A stretch of DNA of 64,000 nt, from assembly GCA_963558655.1 (NCBI GenBank), contig CAUWHJ010000012.1, positions 1 to 64,000 on the forward strand, written 5' to 3'. Positions 32,085 through 41,003 of the stretch are shown here, piece after piece (the first letter of the stretch is position 1; each line of letters starts with the position of its first letter). Made by a program: the position numbers and the translations under genes. The notes beneath the pieces were generated by a model, which ran no database searches, was not told the DNA's origin, and saw only the letters and a list, made by a program, of their open reading frames with translations. This stretch comes from UMGS1590 sp963558655 (lineage in GTDB: Bacteria > Bacillota > Peptococcia > Peptococcales > Peptococcaceae).

Positions 32085-32120
32085 AAAGCACAACCCGCAT
32101 CAAAAGGGTTGTGCTTTTTT
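32085..32120 (+). terminator. Terminator of the desulfoferrodoxin gene
   Basis: AAAGCACAACCC pairs with GGGTTGTGCTTT, followed by TTTTTT. Confidence 0.85.
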
Positions 32121-32149
32121 CATTGCAGCTCCATCGCCTGCATAAACAC

Positions 32150-32188
32150 AAACACCTCCATCAGCGTTCAACCCTGACGGAGGTGTTA
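32150..32188 (-). terminator. Terminator of the aminotransferase gene
   Basis: CACCTCCGTCAG and CTGATGGAGGTG pair with one mismatch on the minus strand, followed by TTTGTGTTT. Confidence 0.75.
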
Positions 32189-32217
32189 TGCAGCAACTAA
32201 GAAAACATTGCCTGCAC

Positions 32218-33240
32218 TTACTTAATTTCGTGCAGCCAGCCTTCTGGCGCCTCGACGGTGCCCATCTGAATACCCGTGAGCGTATCGTAAAGTTTCTTCA
32301 TCACAGGCCCAATTTCTTCCATGCCGCTGGCAAAACGGATTTCCTTGCCGTGGTCGTTAATCATGCCAACCGGAGAGATAACGGCCGCTGTACCGCAGAG
32401 ACCACATTCTACAAACTCAGGCAGTTCTGAAAGCAGCACTTCACGGTGTTCTACTTCCATACCCAGATAATGCTCAGCAATGTAAGTCATCGAACGACGC
32501 GTTACCGATGGCAGAATAGAATCCGATTTTGGTGTAACAATCTTGCCGTCCTTCGTCACAAAAAGGAAGTTGGCGCCGCCGGTTTCTTCCACCTTCGTGC
32601 GCGTTGCAGGGTCCAGATAGAGGTTTTCGGAGAAGCCTTCCTCATGCGCCTTCATGCCAGCATAGAGGCTCATCGCATAGTTTAACCCAGCTTTAATGTT
32701 CCCGGTACCGTTTGGCGCTGCACGGTCAAAATCAGACACCGTCAAAGCGATTGGCTTCACGCCGCCCTTGAAATAAGGCCCCACCGGCATACAAATCATG
32801 CGGAATTCATATTCCGGCGCCGGTGCCACACCAATCATCGGACCACTGCCATAAATAAATGGGCGAATATACAACGTAGCACCGGAGCCATATGGAGGAA
32901 CGTAATCAATATTAGCTTTAACGAGTTGGTCTAACGCATCAATGAATTTTTCTGTGGAGATTTCTGGAATGACCAGACGACGTGCCGAATTTTGCAAACG
33001 CTCTGCATTCAAATCCGGACGGAACGTCACCACACGACCATCCTTTGTGCGATACGCCTTTAACCCTTCAAAAACCGTTTGTGAATATTGCAGCACACCG
33101 GCACATTCAGAAATGTGAACAGTTGCATCCGTAATCAAACTGCCTTCGTCCCAAGCGCCATCTTTCCAATTGGACACATAGCGATAATCTGTGGCAGTAT
33201 ACGCAAAACCCAGTGAACTCCAATCAATATCTTTTGCCAT
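32218..33240 (-). CDS. ilvE: Branched-chain amino acid aminotransferase
   Basis: A 340-residue fold-type IV PLP aminotransferase of the type II BCAT group. The PLP Lys is K183 in NGTGNIKAGLNYAMS. The substrate loop and phosphate-binding segments GGANFLFVTKDG and CGLCGTAAVISPVG are well conserved. It converts branched 2-oxo acids to Val, Leu and Ile with glutamate. The N-terminal extension before residue 50 is typical of the type II enzymes. ATG 33240 follows AAAGGAG by 6-8 nt. No ilv or leu neighbours are in the window. Confidence 0.93.
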   Translation of the reverse strand: MAKDIDWSSLGFAYTATDYRYVSNWKDGAWDEGSLITDATVHISECAGVLQYSQTVFEGLKAYRTKDGRVVTFRPDLNAERLQNSARRLVIPEISTEKFIDALDQLVKANIDYVPPYGSGATLYIRPFIYGSGPMIGVAPAPEYEFRMICMPVGPYFKGGVKPIALTVSDFDRAAPNGTGNIKAGLNYAMSLYAGMKAHEEGFSENLYLDPATRTKVEETGGANFLFVTKDGKIVTPKSDSILPSVTRRSMTYIAEHYLGMEVEHREVLLSELPEFVECGLCGTAAVISPVGMINDHGKEIRFASGMEEIGPVMKKLYDTLTGIQMGTVEAPEGWLHEIK

Positions 33241-33372
33241 AACAAGCACTCCTTTTTGTGTATTACAACAGTTTGTGAATCTATTATACACCATGAGCAC
33301 AGAAATGCACAAATAAAATGCGTGAAACGATAAAAATATTTTTCTTTGACGTTTATGAGAGGATATATGCAA

Positions 33373-33402
33373 AAACCGACAACATCACGCTGTTGTCGGT
33401 TT
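33373..33402 (-). terminator. Terminator of the second DegV gene
   Basis: AAACCGACAACA pairs with TGTTGTCGGTTT (12 bp) with a 6-nt loop, downstream of the leftward DegV gene. Confidence 0.8.
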
Positions 33403-33416
33403 CATTGTGTTATAGA

Positions 33417-34310
33417 TCAATACAAGCCATCGTCTTCACCTGTATCACGGTTGTGCTTACTGATAAAGAAAAGCGCGAGGGCACCAGGGCCAAGGTGAGA
33501 GCCTGTAACCGGTTCGTGAGGAACAATCCATAATTCTTTTGGTGCATGGCTTTCACGAATCATCGCTGCCAGAGCCTGTGCGTCCTCCTCACAGCCGGCA
33601 TGGCTGATGCACACCGTTTGCTCATCGGCACGAACCACATTGTCGTTATAGTAGCCGGCGAGTGCTTTAATGGCTTTTTTGCGGCCGCGAATTTTCGAGA
33701 AGGTGACGATGACACCATCATCGGAGGCTTTGAGCAATGGTTTAATATTAAGGGCGCTGCCAACATAGGCGCTAAAATTGGAGCAGCGGCCAGTACGCCC
33801 GAGATACATCAGGTCGTCCACTGTAAACACTTGATAAATATAGCGCACGCAGCGTTCACCGGCAGCCACCGCAGCCTCGAAATCTTCGCCGTTTTCGCGT
33901 GCCTGCACGCAGGTCATGACGGTAATGCCTTCACCAAAGCCTGCCCCTTTGGTGTTAATGAGAGCAATGCGGCGTTCCGGAAATTCCGCCAGCAGTTGTT
34001 CGCGTGCTGCCGCTGCACTGTCATAGGAGCCACTGATGCGGCGTGCCATGCAAATATAAATGATGTCCTCACCCTTCTCCAGCACAGGACGAAAGGCTTC
34101 CACGAAATTGCCGGGGGTGATTTGCGAGGTGGTCACTTGCTTTCCTGCTTTCATCGCAGCATAGTAAGCGGTGTCATCAAAGCTGTCCGTATCCAGGCAC
34201 GTGTATTCCTTTCCGTCAAGATAATAATAGAGTGGAATCACATGAATATGATGCTCATTGCAATAGGCTGTTGGTAAATTGGCCGATGTGTCGGTAAATA
34301 GCTGATACAT
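33417..34310 (-). CDS. DegV family protein (fatty-acid-binding), second copy
   Basis: A 297-residue DegV protein. The opening DTSANLPTAYCNEHHIHVIPLYYYLDG matches the family start, TTSQITPGNFVEAF is the usual second motif, and the GAGFGEGITVM region lines the lipid pocket. It is distinct in sequence from the DegV at 170-1030. It runs with the small membrane protein at 34333 (22-bp gap), perhaps in one transcript. DegV proteins bind a fatty acid; a FakA partner is not seen. Confidence 0.9.
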   Translation of the reverse strand: MYQLFTDTSANLPTAYCNEHHIHVIPLYYYLDGKEYTCLDTDSFDDTAYYAAMKAGKQVTTSQITPGNFVEAFRPVLEKGEDIIYICMARRISGSYDSAAAAREQLLAEFPERRIALINTKGAGFGEGITVMTCVQARENGEDFEAAVAAGERCVRYIYQVFTVDDLMYLGRTGRCSNFSAYVGSALNIKPLLKASDDGVIVTFSKIRGRKKAIKALAGYYNDNVVRADEQTVCISHAGCEEDAQALAAMIRESHAPKELWIVPHEPVTGSHLGPGALALFFISKHNRDTGEDDGLY

Positions 34311-34332
34311 GATGTTCCCCTTTCACCTTATG

Positions 34333-34815
34333 TCAAGAATCTAAGGCTTGTGTGATGGCTATGGTCGCCTTATTGATTTCCATAAAATCTCTTTTCGTAC
34401 TGCGGCCATTCCAATGTGTCCCTGTACGCATACTGATGCACACACAGTCTTTGCTGCCGCAAACAGTCAGCCGAGCACGTTTGTCATTGTCCTCGAAAGG
34501 CTCCAGCTGCACGTCTTTCACCGAGCCAAGGTCCACCACCGTTTGATCCGGAAAAACCACTGTCAGATGATGCCCATCAAGGCGCAGGCGAAAAAGCCCC
34601 AGATATTGTTTTTGCAAACGTCGCACAACGCCGGAAAAGACAATGGCAGAGGGAACCACAACCAACACCCACAACCACGGACGCACCACATGAAGGACAC
34701 TGCCAAAAAGCAGCCATGTCACCAGCACACAGGCTACCACCATCAACAAGCCAACAATGATTGTTTTGCGTTCACCTTCTGGCGTATTGGCTGTGAATTC
34801 AAATTCCTGTATCAT
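34333..34815 (-). CDS. Small two-helix membrane protein with C-terminal PH-like domain, unknown
   Basis: A 160-residue protein that I do not recognise with confidence. Two hydrophobic segments (VGLLMVVACVLVTWLLFG and WLWVLVVVPSAIVFSG) span about residues 22-65, followed by a soluble region, LRLDGHHLTVVFPDQTVVDLGSVKDV, that resembles the YcxB/PH-like domain group. The start at 34815 has GAGGTGGG upstream; a longer frame begins at 34833. It is co-directional with the DegV gene. Confidence 0.65.
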   Translation of the reverse strand: MIQEFEFTANTPEGERKTIIVGLLMVVACVLVTWLLFGSVLHVVRPWLWVLVVVPSAIVFSGVVRRLQKQYLGLFRLRLDGHHLTVVFPDQTVVDLGSVKDVQLEPFEDNDKRARLTVCGSKDCVCISMRTGTHWNGRSTKRDFMEINKATIAITQALDS

Positions 34816-34934
34816 CGCACCCACCTCATCCATTCGCCTTTCAAGCGTTCTCTGTTATTCAGAGAATAGTTTACCACATTTTTTCATCATTGCCAGCCAA
34901 GATCTACGCATTTTCAAAAATTTTCGCCATAAGC

Positions 34935-34963
34935 AAAAAGTCGGCAAGACACTCCCCGCCGAC
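34935..34963 (-). terminator. Terminator of the carbonic anhydrase gene
   Basis: On the minus strand, GTCGGC-N12-GCCGAC followed by TTTTT. The stem is short (6 bp) but G+C-rich, located 10-35 bp past the stop. Confidence 0.7.
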
Positions 34964-34971
34964 GCGTTTTT

Positions 34972-35532
34972 TTATTTTTCCGCTTGATGCTCACAAACAA
35001 GGGTGAGTGCACCTGTGACGCTATCCATCACATAGCCGGACACACGAACATCTTTTGGTACAAGCGGATGCTTAACAACAATATCCACCGATTCTGCCAC
35101 AGATTTTTCCACCGTTTCAAAGCCCGCCAGCCAGCGGTCAAAATCAACACCGCAGAAACGCATGAGGTCTATGGCTTGTTGGTTCACACCACGTTTTTTC
35201 ATCTCTTGCAGCATATGGTTGCTGTCAATGTGGCTGACACCGCAATCGGTATGGCCAATCACCATAATATCTTCCACGCCAAGTTCGTAAATGGCAATCA
35301 GCAAACTACGCATGGCACTGCCAAAAGGGCTGGAAATGACGCCGCCAGCATTTTTTATGATTTTCGCATCGCCGTTTTTAATGCCCAACGCCGCTGGCAA
35401 CAGCTCAATAAGGCGCGTATCCATGCAGGTGACAATGGCGAGTTTTTTGTTGGGATATTTGTCGGTGAGGAATTGTTCATAACCGCCCTCTTCCACAAAT
35501 TGTTGATTGTATGCAAGAATTTCTTCAATCAC
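34972..35532 (-). CDS. Beta-class carbonic anhydrase
   Basis: A 186-residue beta-carbonic anhydrase of the small clade. Zinc ligands C36 (CMDTR, with catalytic D38 and R40), H94 and C97 (GHTDCG) are all present. It hydrates CO2 to bicarbonate for carboxylations. The final residues are acidic/basic and unremarkable. RBS GAAAGGAAGG is 6-9 nt upstream of the start codon. The leader carries a hairpin and an upstream promoter (35568-35628). Confidence 0.92.
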   Translation of the reverse strand: MIEEILAYNQQFVEEGGYEQFLTDKYPNKKLAIVTCMDTRLIELLPAALGIKNGDAKIIKNAGGVISSPFGSAMRSLLIAIYELGVEDIMVIGHTDCGVSHIDSNHMLQEMKKRGVNQQAIDLMRFCGVDFDRWLAGFETVEKSVAESVDIVVKHPLVPKDVRVSGYVMDSVTGALTLVCEHQAEK

Positions 35533-35567
35533 AAATGATCCTTCCTTTCAAACCTTTCAAGGCAAAC

Positions 35568-35593
35568 AAAAATCTGCCCTCAGGCAGATTTTT
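35568..35593 (-). repeat. 5'-end hairpin in the carbonic anhydrase leader
   Basis: AAAAATCTGCC-CTCA-GGCAGATTTTT, a perfect 11-bp stem. On the leftward transcript it starts within about 5 nt of the predicted start site, so it would be the first structure of the mRNA. It has a U-tract and could act as an attenuator or a 5' stabiliser. Confidence 0.6.
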
Positions 35594-35599
35594 CTTTCT

Positions 35600-35628
35600 A
35601 GTGTAGCCCAAGCGGCAATATTTTGCAA
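35600..35628 (-). promoter_or_regulatory. Promoter of the carbonic anhydrase gene
   Basis: On the minus strand, TTGCAA (plus 35623-35628), 17-bp spacer, TACACT (plus 35600-35605). Confidence 0.65.
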
Positions 35629-35724
35629 GAACGATCTCGACCAACAACGTCCAAACGATCCTCCGCCTCTTCTTGACAACGCGAAAACCGCATGCTAGAG
35701 TGGCTTCAAAAGGAGGACAGTGCC

Positions 35725-36099
35725 ATGAAAAGAAAAAAAATCTGTCTTGCTGTGCTTCTTCTGTGCACGGTTGCTGCCAGTGCTTTTCTTTGGCTGCACA
35801 ACCAAGCCGGCAAAAACAGCACCATCGCCACCGTTGTGCAGAATGGCGAAACCCTCTATACCTTTGATTTGTCCGCTGTTCACAACACGCAAACCTACAC
35901 CATCGGTGAAGCAGGCGCACAAAATACCATCAGGGTGTCCGAAGCTGGCATCGCCGTCATCAGCGCCGACTGCCCCGACCAGGTTTGCGTGCATCAAGGC
36001 ACCCGCAGCCACGGCCCGGAGCCTATTGTTTGCCTGCCTCACCACCTGAGTATTCAATTCTCTGCGGAGGCAAACACGCCCGACGCCGTCACGCACTAA
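35725..36099 (+). CDS. NusG domain II-containing exported protein
   Basis: A 124-residue protein. An N-terminal signal/anchor (KKICLAVLLLCTVAASAFLWL) is followed by a NusG domain-II-like beta domain. The conserved ADCPDQVCVHQG, with its two Cys, and PIVCLPHHLSI, with a third Cys, are hallmarks of this family. Such proteins often accompany electron-transport or FMN-binding proteins in anaerobes. RBS AAAGGAGG is 6-9 nt upstream. Divergent from the carbonic anhydrase gene and followed by a terminator. Confidence 0.85.
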   Translation: MKRKKICLAVLLLCTVAASAFLWLHNQAGKNSTIATVVQNGETLYTFDLSAVHNTQTYTIGEAGAQNTIRVSEAGIAVISADCPDQVCVHQGTRSHGPEPIVCLPHHLSIQFSAEANTPDAVTH

Positions 36100-36132
36100 A
36101 CGCCCTATCTCTTCACCTAACAAAACGCAGCA

Positions 36133-36160
36133 AAAAGCCCGCAATGAGCGGGCTTTTTTT
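36133..36160. terminator. Terminator between convergent NusG-II and SLH genes
   Basis: AAAAGCCCGC pairs with GCGGGCTTTT and is followed by TTTT. Acts at least for the rightward gene. Confidence 0.85.
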
Positions 36161-36168
36161 ATGAGCAC

Positions 36169-38754
36169 TTAAAGGTCATACAGGGCGCAGAAACGATTGA
36201 TCATGGCTGCAAATTCTGCACGGGTGGCGTTGCCGCCTGGGTCAAGCACACCGCCGTCTTTGCCGCCAAGGATTCCTGCGCCAGTGGCCCAGGTGATGCC
36301 TTCTTCGGCAAAATCCGAGATGTTGTCAGCATCGACAAAGGCTGAAAGGTCGCCTGCATCGCTGACATCGAAGCCCCTAAAGTTGGCGTAACGCCAGAGC
36401 ATGGTGGCAAGTTGTTCACGGGTGACATTGGCTTCCATGGCCGTGCCATCGCTGATGCCATTTTCCATCGCCCAATGGCGTGCACTTTCATACCAAGGTC
36501 CAGGTACAGTTTCAATGTCGTCTTCAAAGCGTGACAGAATGGTAACGGTCATAGCTCTAGTCATTGACTCTTGCGGCATATAAAGGTTTTCTGTCATGCC
36601 GCCAACCAAACCTTTTTCCCACACATCGTGCACGTCGTTATAGAACCAATCACCTTTGGTTACGTCAATGAATGGGAAGCCGTCCGTCTCACCGCCTTGA
36701 GTGCTAAAGGTGGCACTGACGACCACATCGGCATTCGGCATGGTGAACACATAGCGTCCATCGTTATCACGTTCGAGAGTTAGCGCGTTGTTTGCTTCAT
36801 CGAGTGCCGTCAGCGCATCCAGCGTGTAGCCTTCATCTGGTGTCACATCCACATAGATACGCTGCCCTTCCGCTGCCAGCGTGGCAGACAGCGTCAGGCT
36901 GCCGCCTTCACCAGGAAGTGCTTTGATGGTGTTAAGCACAAGCGGTGGATTCTCCGGTTCTCCTGGCTCTTCCGGTTCCGCAGCCTTCATCACTGTGACT
37001 GTGTAGGTGAGGGTATGCGTGCCGCTTGATACCACCACGGTGTGGCTTTTGTCATCGGCAGGAATCACATAGGCACCTTCAGCGTTTGGTGCTAAAGTGG
37101 TGCCGTCTAGCGTAACAGTAACTGCTTCCCCATCGCTGTCAGTCACGCTGAATGTCACATCACCGGTGTAATTACCGCCATCAACAAGCCCTTCCACCAC
37201 AGGCGCCGATTTATCAATAGTCACCAACGGTGAACCAAAATAGGTCACATTATTCTTGGCACCCGTAACACCATGACCGGCATTGTCCTCCAGTTTTACA
37301 TAAAGCGCAAAGCGATTCAACCCTGCAACATCTTGTACAGGGTCTGGCCCAATACGCACCGCTGCTTCACCGTTTTCGTCAAAGGCGATGCTTTGCCAAT
37401 CGTCAATAGCTGCCACTTCATCATCGCTCAGTGGTTTATCCGACAGGTAGTAAGAAAGACTGCTCAAACCGCTCTGCCCATCTTCGGCTGTCAGTGCCAC
37501 CGGCGCACCCGGATTCACCGCTATCGTCTCATGGATAGCTCCGAGGTCGGTATAGGCTACACCATTGATGCTGAGACTACCGCTTGGCGCAACAGTGTCG
37601 GTTTCATAAACCTCTTGTTTACAAACGTAACAAGTGCGCGGTTCGGTGTAGGTTGGTGTATCACCATCGACAAAACAATGATAGGTACAGTGGGTATCCT
37701 CAAGGTCACTATTGTTAAAAGCAGCCCGTCCATCGAGCGTAACCGGCGCATGGTTTTCCAACGTACCACCGGCAGCGTTAATGAAACGGCCGCTATCGGC
37801 AACTGCAATCGAGGCGTTTTCCGACACGCTGCTGTCGCCATTATTTACAGTGCCATCGGCATTCTCAAAGGTACTGATAGCACCAATCGCCACAGTAGCA
37901 TGATTATCGAACACACTGTGGTTAACCAAGGCGGCTGTCCTGAGCTTCACCGAACCAGTATTGCTCATCGTTCCATAATTGTTGAAACCAGCAATATCCA
38001 ACGCCAATTCGCCACGGTTGGTAATGGTACCATCGTTGTCAAATTCAGTTCCACTAATGGTCATGGTGCCATCGTTGTCAACCGTCGCGTTTTCATCAAC
38101 AACAACCGTCAAATGACTGTTGCCGATCGCCCAGGCATTAAAAGTAGCCCCCTCATCAACCGTCAGGTTTTCACCAATTTTAAGACTGCTGCTTTTATTT
38201 TCGTCCTGTTCTTGATAAACAACCTGAAAAGCAGCATCTTTATCAATCTGCATACGATCAACCAAACATTCTGCACCACCGCTCACACCAGCTTCCAGCA
38301 TCATGGTACAGTCAATGTTGCCATCATCAACATCATTAACCACCAACGCCGGGCCTTGATCGACACGGGTAATTGCCAAATCGCTCGATCTGTTTGAAAG
38401 ATCAATATTCAGATTTAGCCGCACTGCTTCTCCTGCCACATCAACCAGCGATGCACCGTCCAGTGTCACATCACCGGTAATAACAACATCCAGCATTTGT
38501 TGACTGTATACTGTTATCCTGCTGATACCGGAAACGCCTACATCAGTCGTGGTCCAAGAATAGCCATCACCAGACCACCCTTCTACATCGCTCAATTTAT
38601 TTCCGGCAACACTGATATTCTGCGCCCATGCAGGCAGGGTCGTTGTTTCTGCCTGCGCCGGTTGCAGCGCTGCGCCCACAGTCAATGTCAACACAAGCGC
38701 CAGCACCGATGCAAACCGATGCCAAAAATGGTGTTTGCTTTTTCTTCGCATCAT
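36169..38754 (-). CDS. SLH-domain surface protein 1
   Basis: An 861-residue exported protein. A signal peptide (about residues 1-35, ending LQPAQAE) is followed by a long Asn/Asp/Thr-rich region (about 40-390) that reads like short solenoid beta repeats (TVDNDGTMTISG, NDGTITNRG, LNNYGTMSNTG style). A bacterial Ig-like segment with Cys pair (TCYVCKQEVYETDT) follows, then a Gly/Pro linker. Three C-terminal SLH motifs (about 690-860) include FIDVTKGDWFYNDVHDVWEKGLV and the last motif NATRAEFAAMINRFCALYDL. SLH domains bind pyruvylated secondary wall polymer, so the protein sits on the cell surface. Its ligand is unknown. Confidence 0.85.
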   Translation of the reverse strand: MMRRKSKHHFWHRFASVLALVLTLTVGAALQPAQAETTTLPAWAQNISVAGNKLSDVEGWSGDGYSWTTTDVGVSGISRITVYSQQMLDVVITGDVTLDGASLVDVAGEAVRLNLNIDLSNRSSDLAITRVDQGPALVVNDVDDGNIDCTMMLEAGVSGGAECLVDRMQIDKDAAFQVVYQEQDENKSSSLKIGENLTVDEGATFNAWAIGNSHLTVVVDENATVDNDGTMTISGTEFDNDGTITNRGELALDIAGFNNYGTMSNTGSVKLRTAALVNHSVFDNHATVAIGAISTFENADGTVNNGDSSVSENASIAVADSGRFINAAGGTLENHAPVTLDGRAAFNNSDLEDTHCTYHCFVDGDTPTYTEPRTCYVCKQEVYETDTVAPSGSLSINGVAYTDLGAIHETIAVNPGAPVALTAEDGQSGLSSLSYYLSDKPLSDDEVAAIDDWQSIAFDENGEAAVRIGPDPVQDVAGLNRFALYVKLEDNAGHGVTGAKNNVTYFGSPLVTIDKSAPVVEGLVDGGNYTGDVTFSVTDSDGEAVTVTLDGTTLAPNAEGAYVIPADDKSHTVVVSSGTHTLTYTVTVMKAAEPEEPGEPENPPLVLNTIKALPGEGGSLTLSATLAAEGQRIYVDVTPDEGYTLDALTALDEANNALTLERDNDGRYVFTMPNADVVVSATFSTQGGETDGFPFIDVTKGDWFYNDVHDVWEKGLVGGMTENLYMPQESMTRAMTVTILSRFEDDIETVPGPWYESARHWAMENGISDGTAMEANVTREQLATMLWRYANFRGFDVSDAGDLSAFVDADNISDFAEEGITWATGAGILGGKDGGVLDPGGNATRAEFAAMINRFCALYDL

Positions 38755-38895
38755 TTTTCCTCCTTAATCTATCTCCATCAATCTCAATAAACAGCAAATG
38801 TCGTCAAACGTCGTGAAATATCCAATTATTCAATAAACTTTCTTCCATTATACCATATTTTTTAGGGTTTTAATCAACAACCCGCAAAAAGGCGC

Positions 38896-38922
38896 AAAAA
38901 AAGAGACGCCAACAAGCGTCTC
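38896..38922 (-). terminator. Terminator of glpK
   Basis: GAGACGC-N6-GCGTCTC (7-bp stem) with a TTTTTTT tract on the minus strand. Confidence 0.8.
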
Positions 38923-38931
38923 TCAGAAACT

Positions 38932-40413
38932 TTACTTACTGAGCGTGTGTGCAACGGCATTTTTCCAGCCATCGTAGTTTTTCCGGCGCGCGTCCTCCTG
39001 CATCGTTGGCTGATACACCTGTGCCAAGCGATGTCCGGCACGCACCTCAGCCTCGTCTTGCCAGAAACCAGCTGTGATACCCGCCAAAAGCGCCGCACCC
39101 ATCGCTGTACTTTCCACATTTTCCGGCAGTTCGACGTTACGATTTAAGATGTCTGCCTGGAACTGCATGAGGAAACCATTGCGTGCAGCACCACCATCCA
39201 CACGCAAACTTGCCATATCCACATGCGTATCTGCCTCCATCGCTTCAAGCACATCGCGCGTCTGATAGGCAATGGATTCCAGCGCTGCACGAATGATGTG
39301 TGAGCGACCCGTGCCGCGGGTAAGCCCACAAATGGTACCACGAGCGTACATATCCCAATAAGGCGCGCCCAGCCCTACAAAGGCAGGCACCAGATAGACA
39401 CCACCGTTGTCATCAAGTTTTTCAGCAAAAAATTCGCTATCACCTGCTTCTTCAATAAAGCGCATTTCATCACGCAGCCACTGAATGACAGCGCCGCCCA
39501 CAAAAATGGAGCCTTCCAGCGCATAATCCGGCTGAACATCGTGGCCGGCGGCAATGGTGGTCACCAAGCCATGGGCGCTTTTCGTTGGCGTTTTGCCAAT
39601 GTTCATGAGCAAAAAGCAGCCCGTGCCATAGGTATTTTTTGCCTCGCCCACTTCCCAACACAGCTGCCCATATAGCGCCGCCTGCTGGTCACCGGCCATG
39701 CCTGTCACCGGCACTTCAATGTGCGCGGCACCAATGGACGCCGTGCCAAAACGATAGCCCGATGGATGCACCTCTGGCAGCATACAGCGTGGAATATCGA
39801 AATGCGCCAACAAATCATCGTCCCAGTCAAGGTCGTTGATGTTAAAGAGCATGGTGCGTGAAGCATTGGTATAATCGGTTGCATGAACACGCCCTTCGGT
39901 GAGCTTCCAGAGAATCCAGGTATCTACTGTACCAAAGAGCAATTCGCCAGCTTTGGCACGGCTGCGGTCTGGGTCCACACGGTCGAGAATCCACGCCAGC
40001 TTTGTTGCCGAAAAATAGGCATCAATAACCAGCCCTGTCTTAGCCAGGATGCGATCTTCCCACCCCTCGGCTTTCAGCTTCTCACAAGTATCGGCTGTGC
40101 GGCGGCACTGCCACACAATGGCATTGTACACCGGCCGTCCGGTGGCACGTTCCCACACAATGGTAGTTTCACGCTGATTGGTGATGCCAATGGCTTCAAT
40201 CTCGTCTGGGTGAATACTGGTAAGCGCCAAAAGTTCTTGCAGCACGCCAAACGACGATGCCCACAATTCCATCGGGTCCTCTTCTACCCAGCCCGGTTCC
40301 GGATAATACTGGCTGATTTCCTGCTGTCGCATACCGCAAATCTTCTGTGCATGGTCGAAAGCAATCGCACGGGTGCTGGTGGTTCCAATATCTAATGCTA
40401 CTACATAGCCCAT
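38932..40413 (-). CDS. glpK: Glycerol kinase
   Basis: A 493-residue FGGY kinase. The N-terminal phosphate loop DIGTTSTRAIAFD (residues 8-20), WQCRRTADTCEKL, TYGTGCFLLMNIG and the GGAARNGFLMQFQADIL C-terminal motif are all present. It phosphorylates glycerol to sn-glycerol 3-phosphate, and the match to GlpK is clear along the whole length. The start at 40413 has AAAGGA upstream; a slightly longer frame to 40437 is not favoured. It is not followed by glpF or glpO in this window and stands as a single gene. Confidence 0.95.
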   Translation of the reverse strand: MGYVVALDIGTTSTRAIAFDHAQKICGMRQQEISQYYPEPGWVEEDPMELWASSFGVLQELLALTSIHPDEIEAIGITNQRETTIVWERATGRPVYNAIVWQCRRTADTCEKLKAEGWEDRILAKTGLVIDAYFSATKLAWILDRVDPDRSRAKAGELLFGTVDTWILWKLTEGRVHATDYTNASRTMLFNINDLDWDDDLLAHFDIPRCMLPEVHPSGYRFGTASIGAAHIEVPVTGMAGDQQAALYGQLCWEVGEAKNTYGTGCFLLMNIGKTPTKSAHGLVTTIAAGHDVQPDYALEGSIFVGGAVIQWLRDEMRFIEEAGDSEFFAEKLDDNGGVYLVPAFVGLGAPYWDMYARGTICGLTRGTGRSHIIRAALESIAYQTRDVLEAMEADTHVDMASLRVDGGAARNGFLMQFQADILNRNVELPENVESTAMGAALLAGITAGFWQDEAEVRAGHRLAQVYQPTMQEDARRKNYDGWKNAVAHTLSK

Positions 40414-40463
40414 AGTTGTCGTTCCTTTCTTGCCCAAATTTTTTACAAGATGTTTACCGTCTT

Positions 40464-40492
40464 ATTATAGCAAACTCACACGCTATTAGGAA
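40464..40492 (-). promoter_or_regulatory. Promoter of glpK
   Basis: On the minus strand, TTCCTA (plus 40487-40492), 17-bp spacer, TATAAT (plus 40464-40469). Confidence 0.55.
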
Positions 40493-40540
40493 TGGGCGTT
40501 CGACAAAGACTATTCTTCCAAACACAGCTTTAGAACAGAA

Positions 40541-40951
40541 TTACACTTTGGGCACCTGTGTTTGCTGGTCTCCTTCGCCACTCGTTACATTTTTGACATT
40601 CTGCAACAATTCCTCCGGCGACACCTTGTAGAGTTTCGCCAGCGCAATAAGGTTCGATGTGTTTGGGTCGCTGGAGCCATTCTCCCATTTCGACACCGAC
40701 TGACGGCTCACGCCCAGCGTTTCTGCCACAAATTCCTGTGTCATCTTACAGCGCAAACGATGTTCTTTCAACACCTCGCCAAGCGATTTTGCCACTGCCT
40801 TCTTTTCTTCGCGCACCTCTTTGGAATTGATGTATTTTTTAAGCGCCTTCACCACCAGCACAAACAGATAGATGGCGGCGCCAACAACCGCCAAACAAAA
40901 CAAAAGATATAAAACTGCCGCTACTAGAGTTATTGTTCTTGTTGCGTCCAT
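40541..40951 (-). CDS. Membrane-anchored XRE-family regulator
   Basis: A 136-residue protein with a hydrophobic segment at about residues 8-34 (ITLVAAVLYLLFCLAVVG and on), a charged linker (SKEVREEKKAVAKSL) and an XRE helix-turn-helix at about 62-120 (LKEHRLRCKMTQEFVAETLGVSRQSVSKWENGSSDPNTSNLIAL). One transmembrane helix before the HTH would tether the DNA-binding domain to the membrane. The start at 40951 follows AAAGGTGG. It is the last gene of a leftward operon with an ABC exporter and a YxeA-like protein, so it may sense the envelope and control that operon. Confidence 0.82.
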   Translation of the reverse strand: MDATRTITLVAAVLYLLFCLAVVGAAIYLFVLVVKALKKYINSKEVREEKKAVAKSLGEVLKEHRLRCKMTQEFVAETLGVSRQSVSKWENGSSDPNTSNLIALAKLYKVSPEELLQNVKNVTSGEGDQQTQVPKV

Positions 40952-41003
40952 TATCTTTACCACCTTTATCGTCTTTTACCTAACACACTACACTTTCCAA
41001 TGC

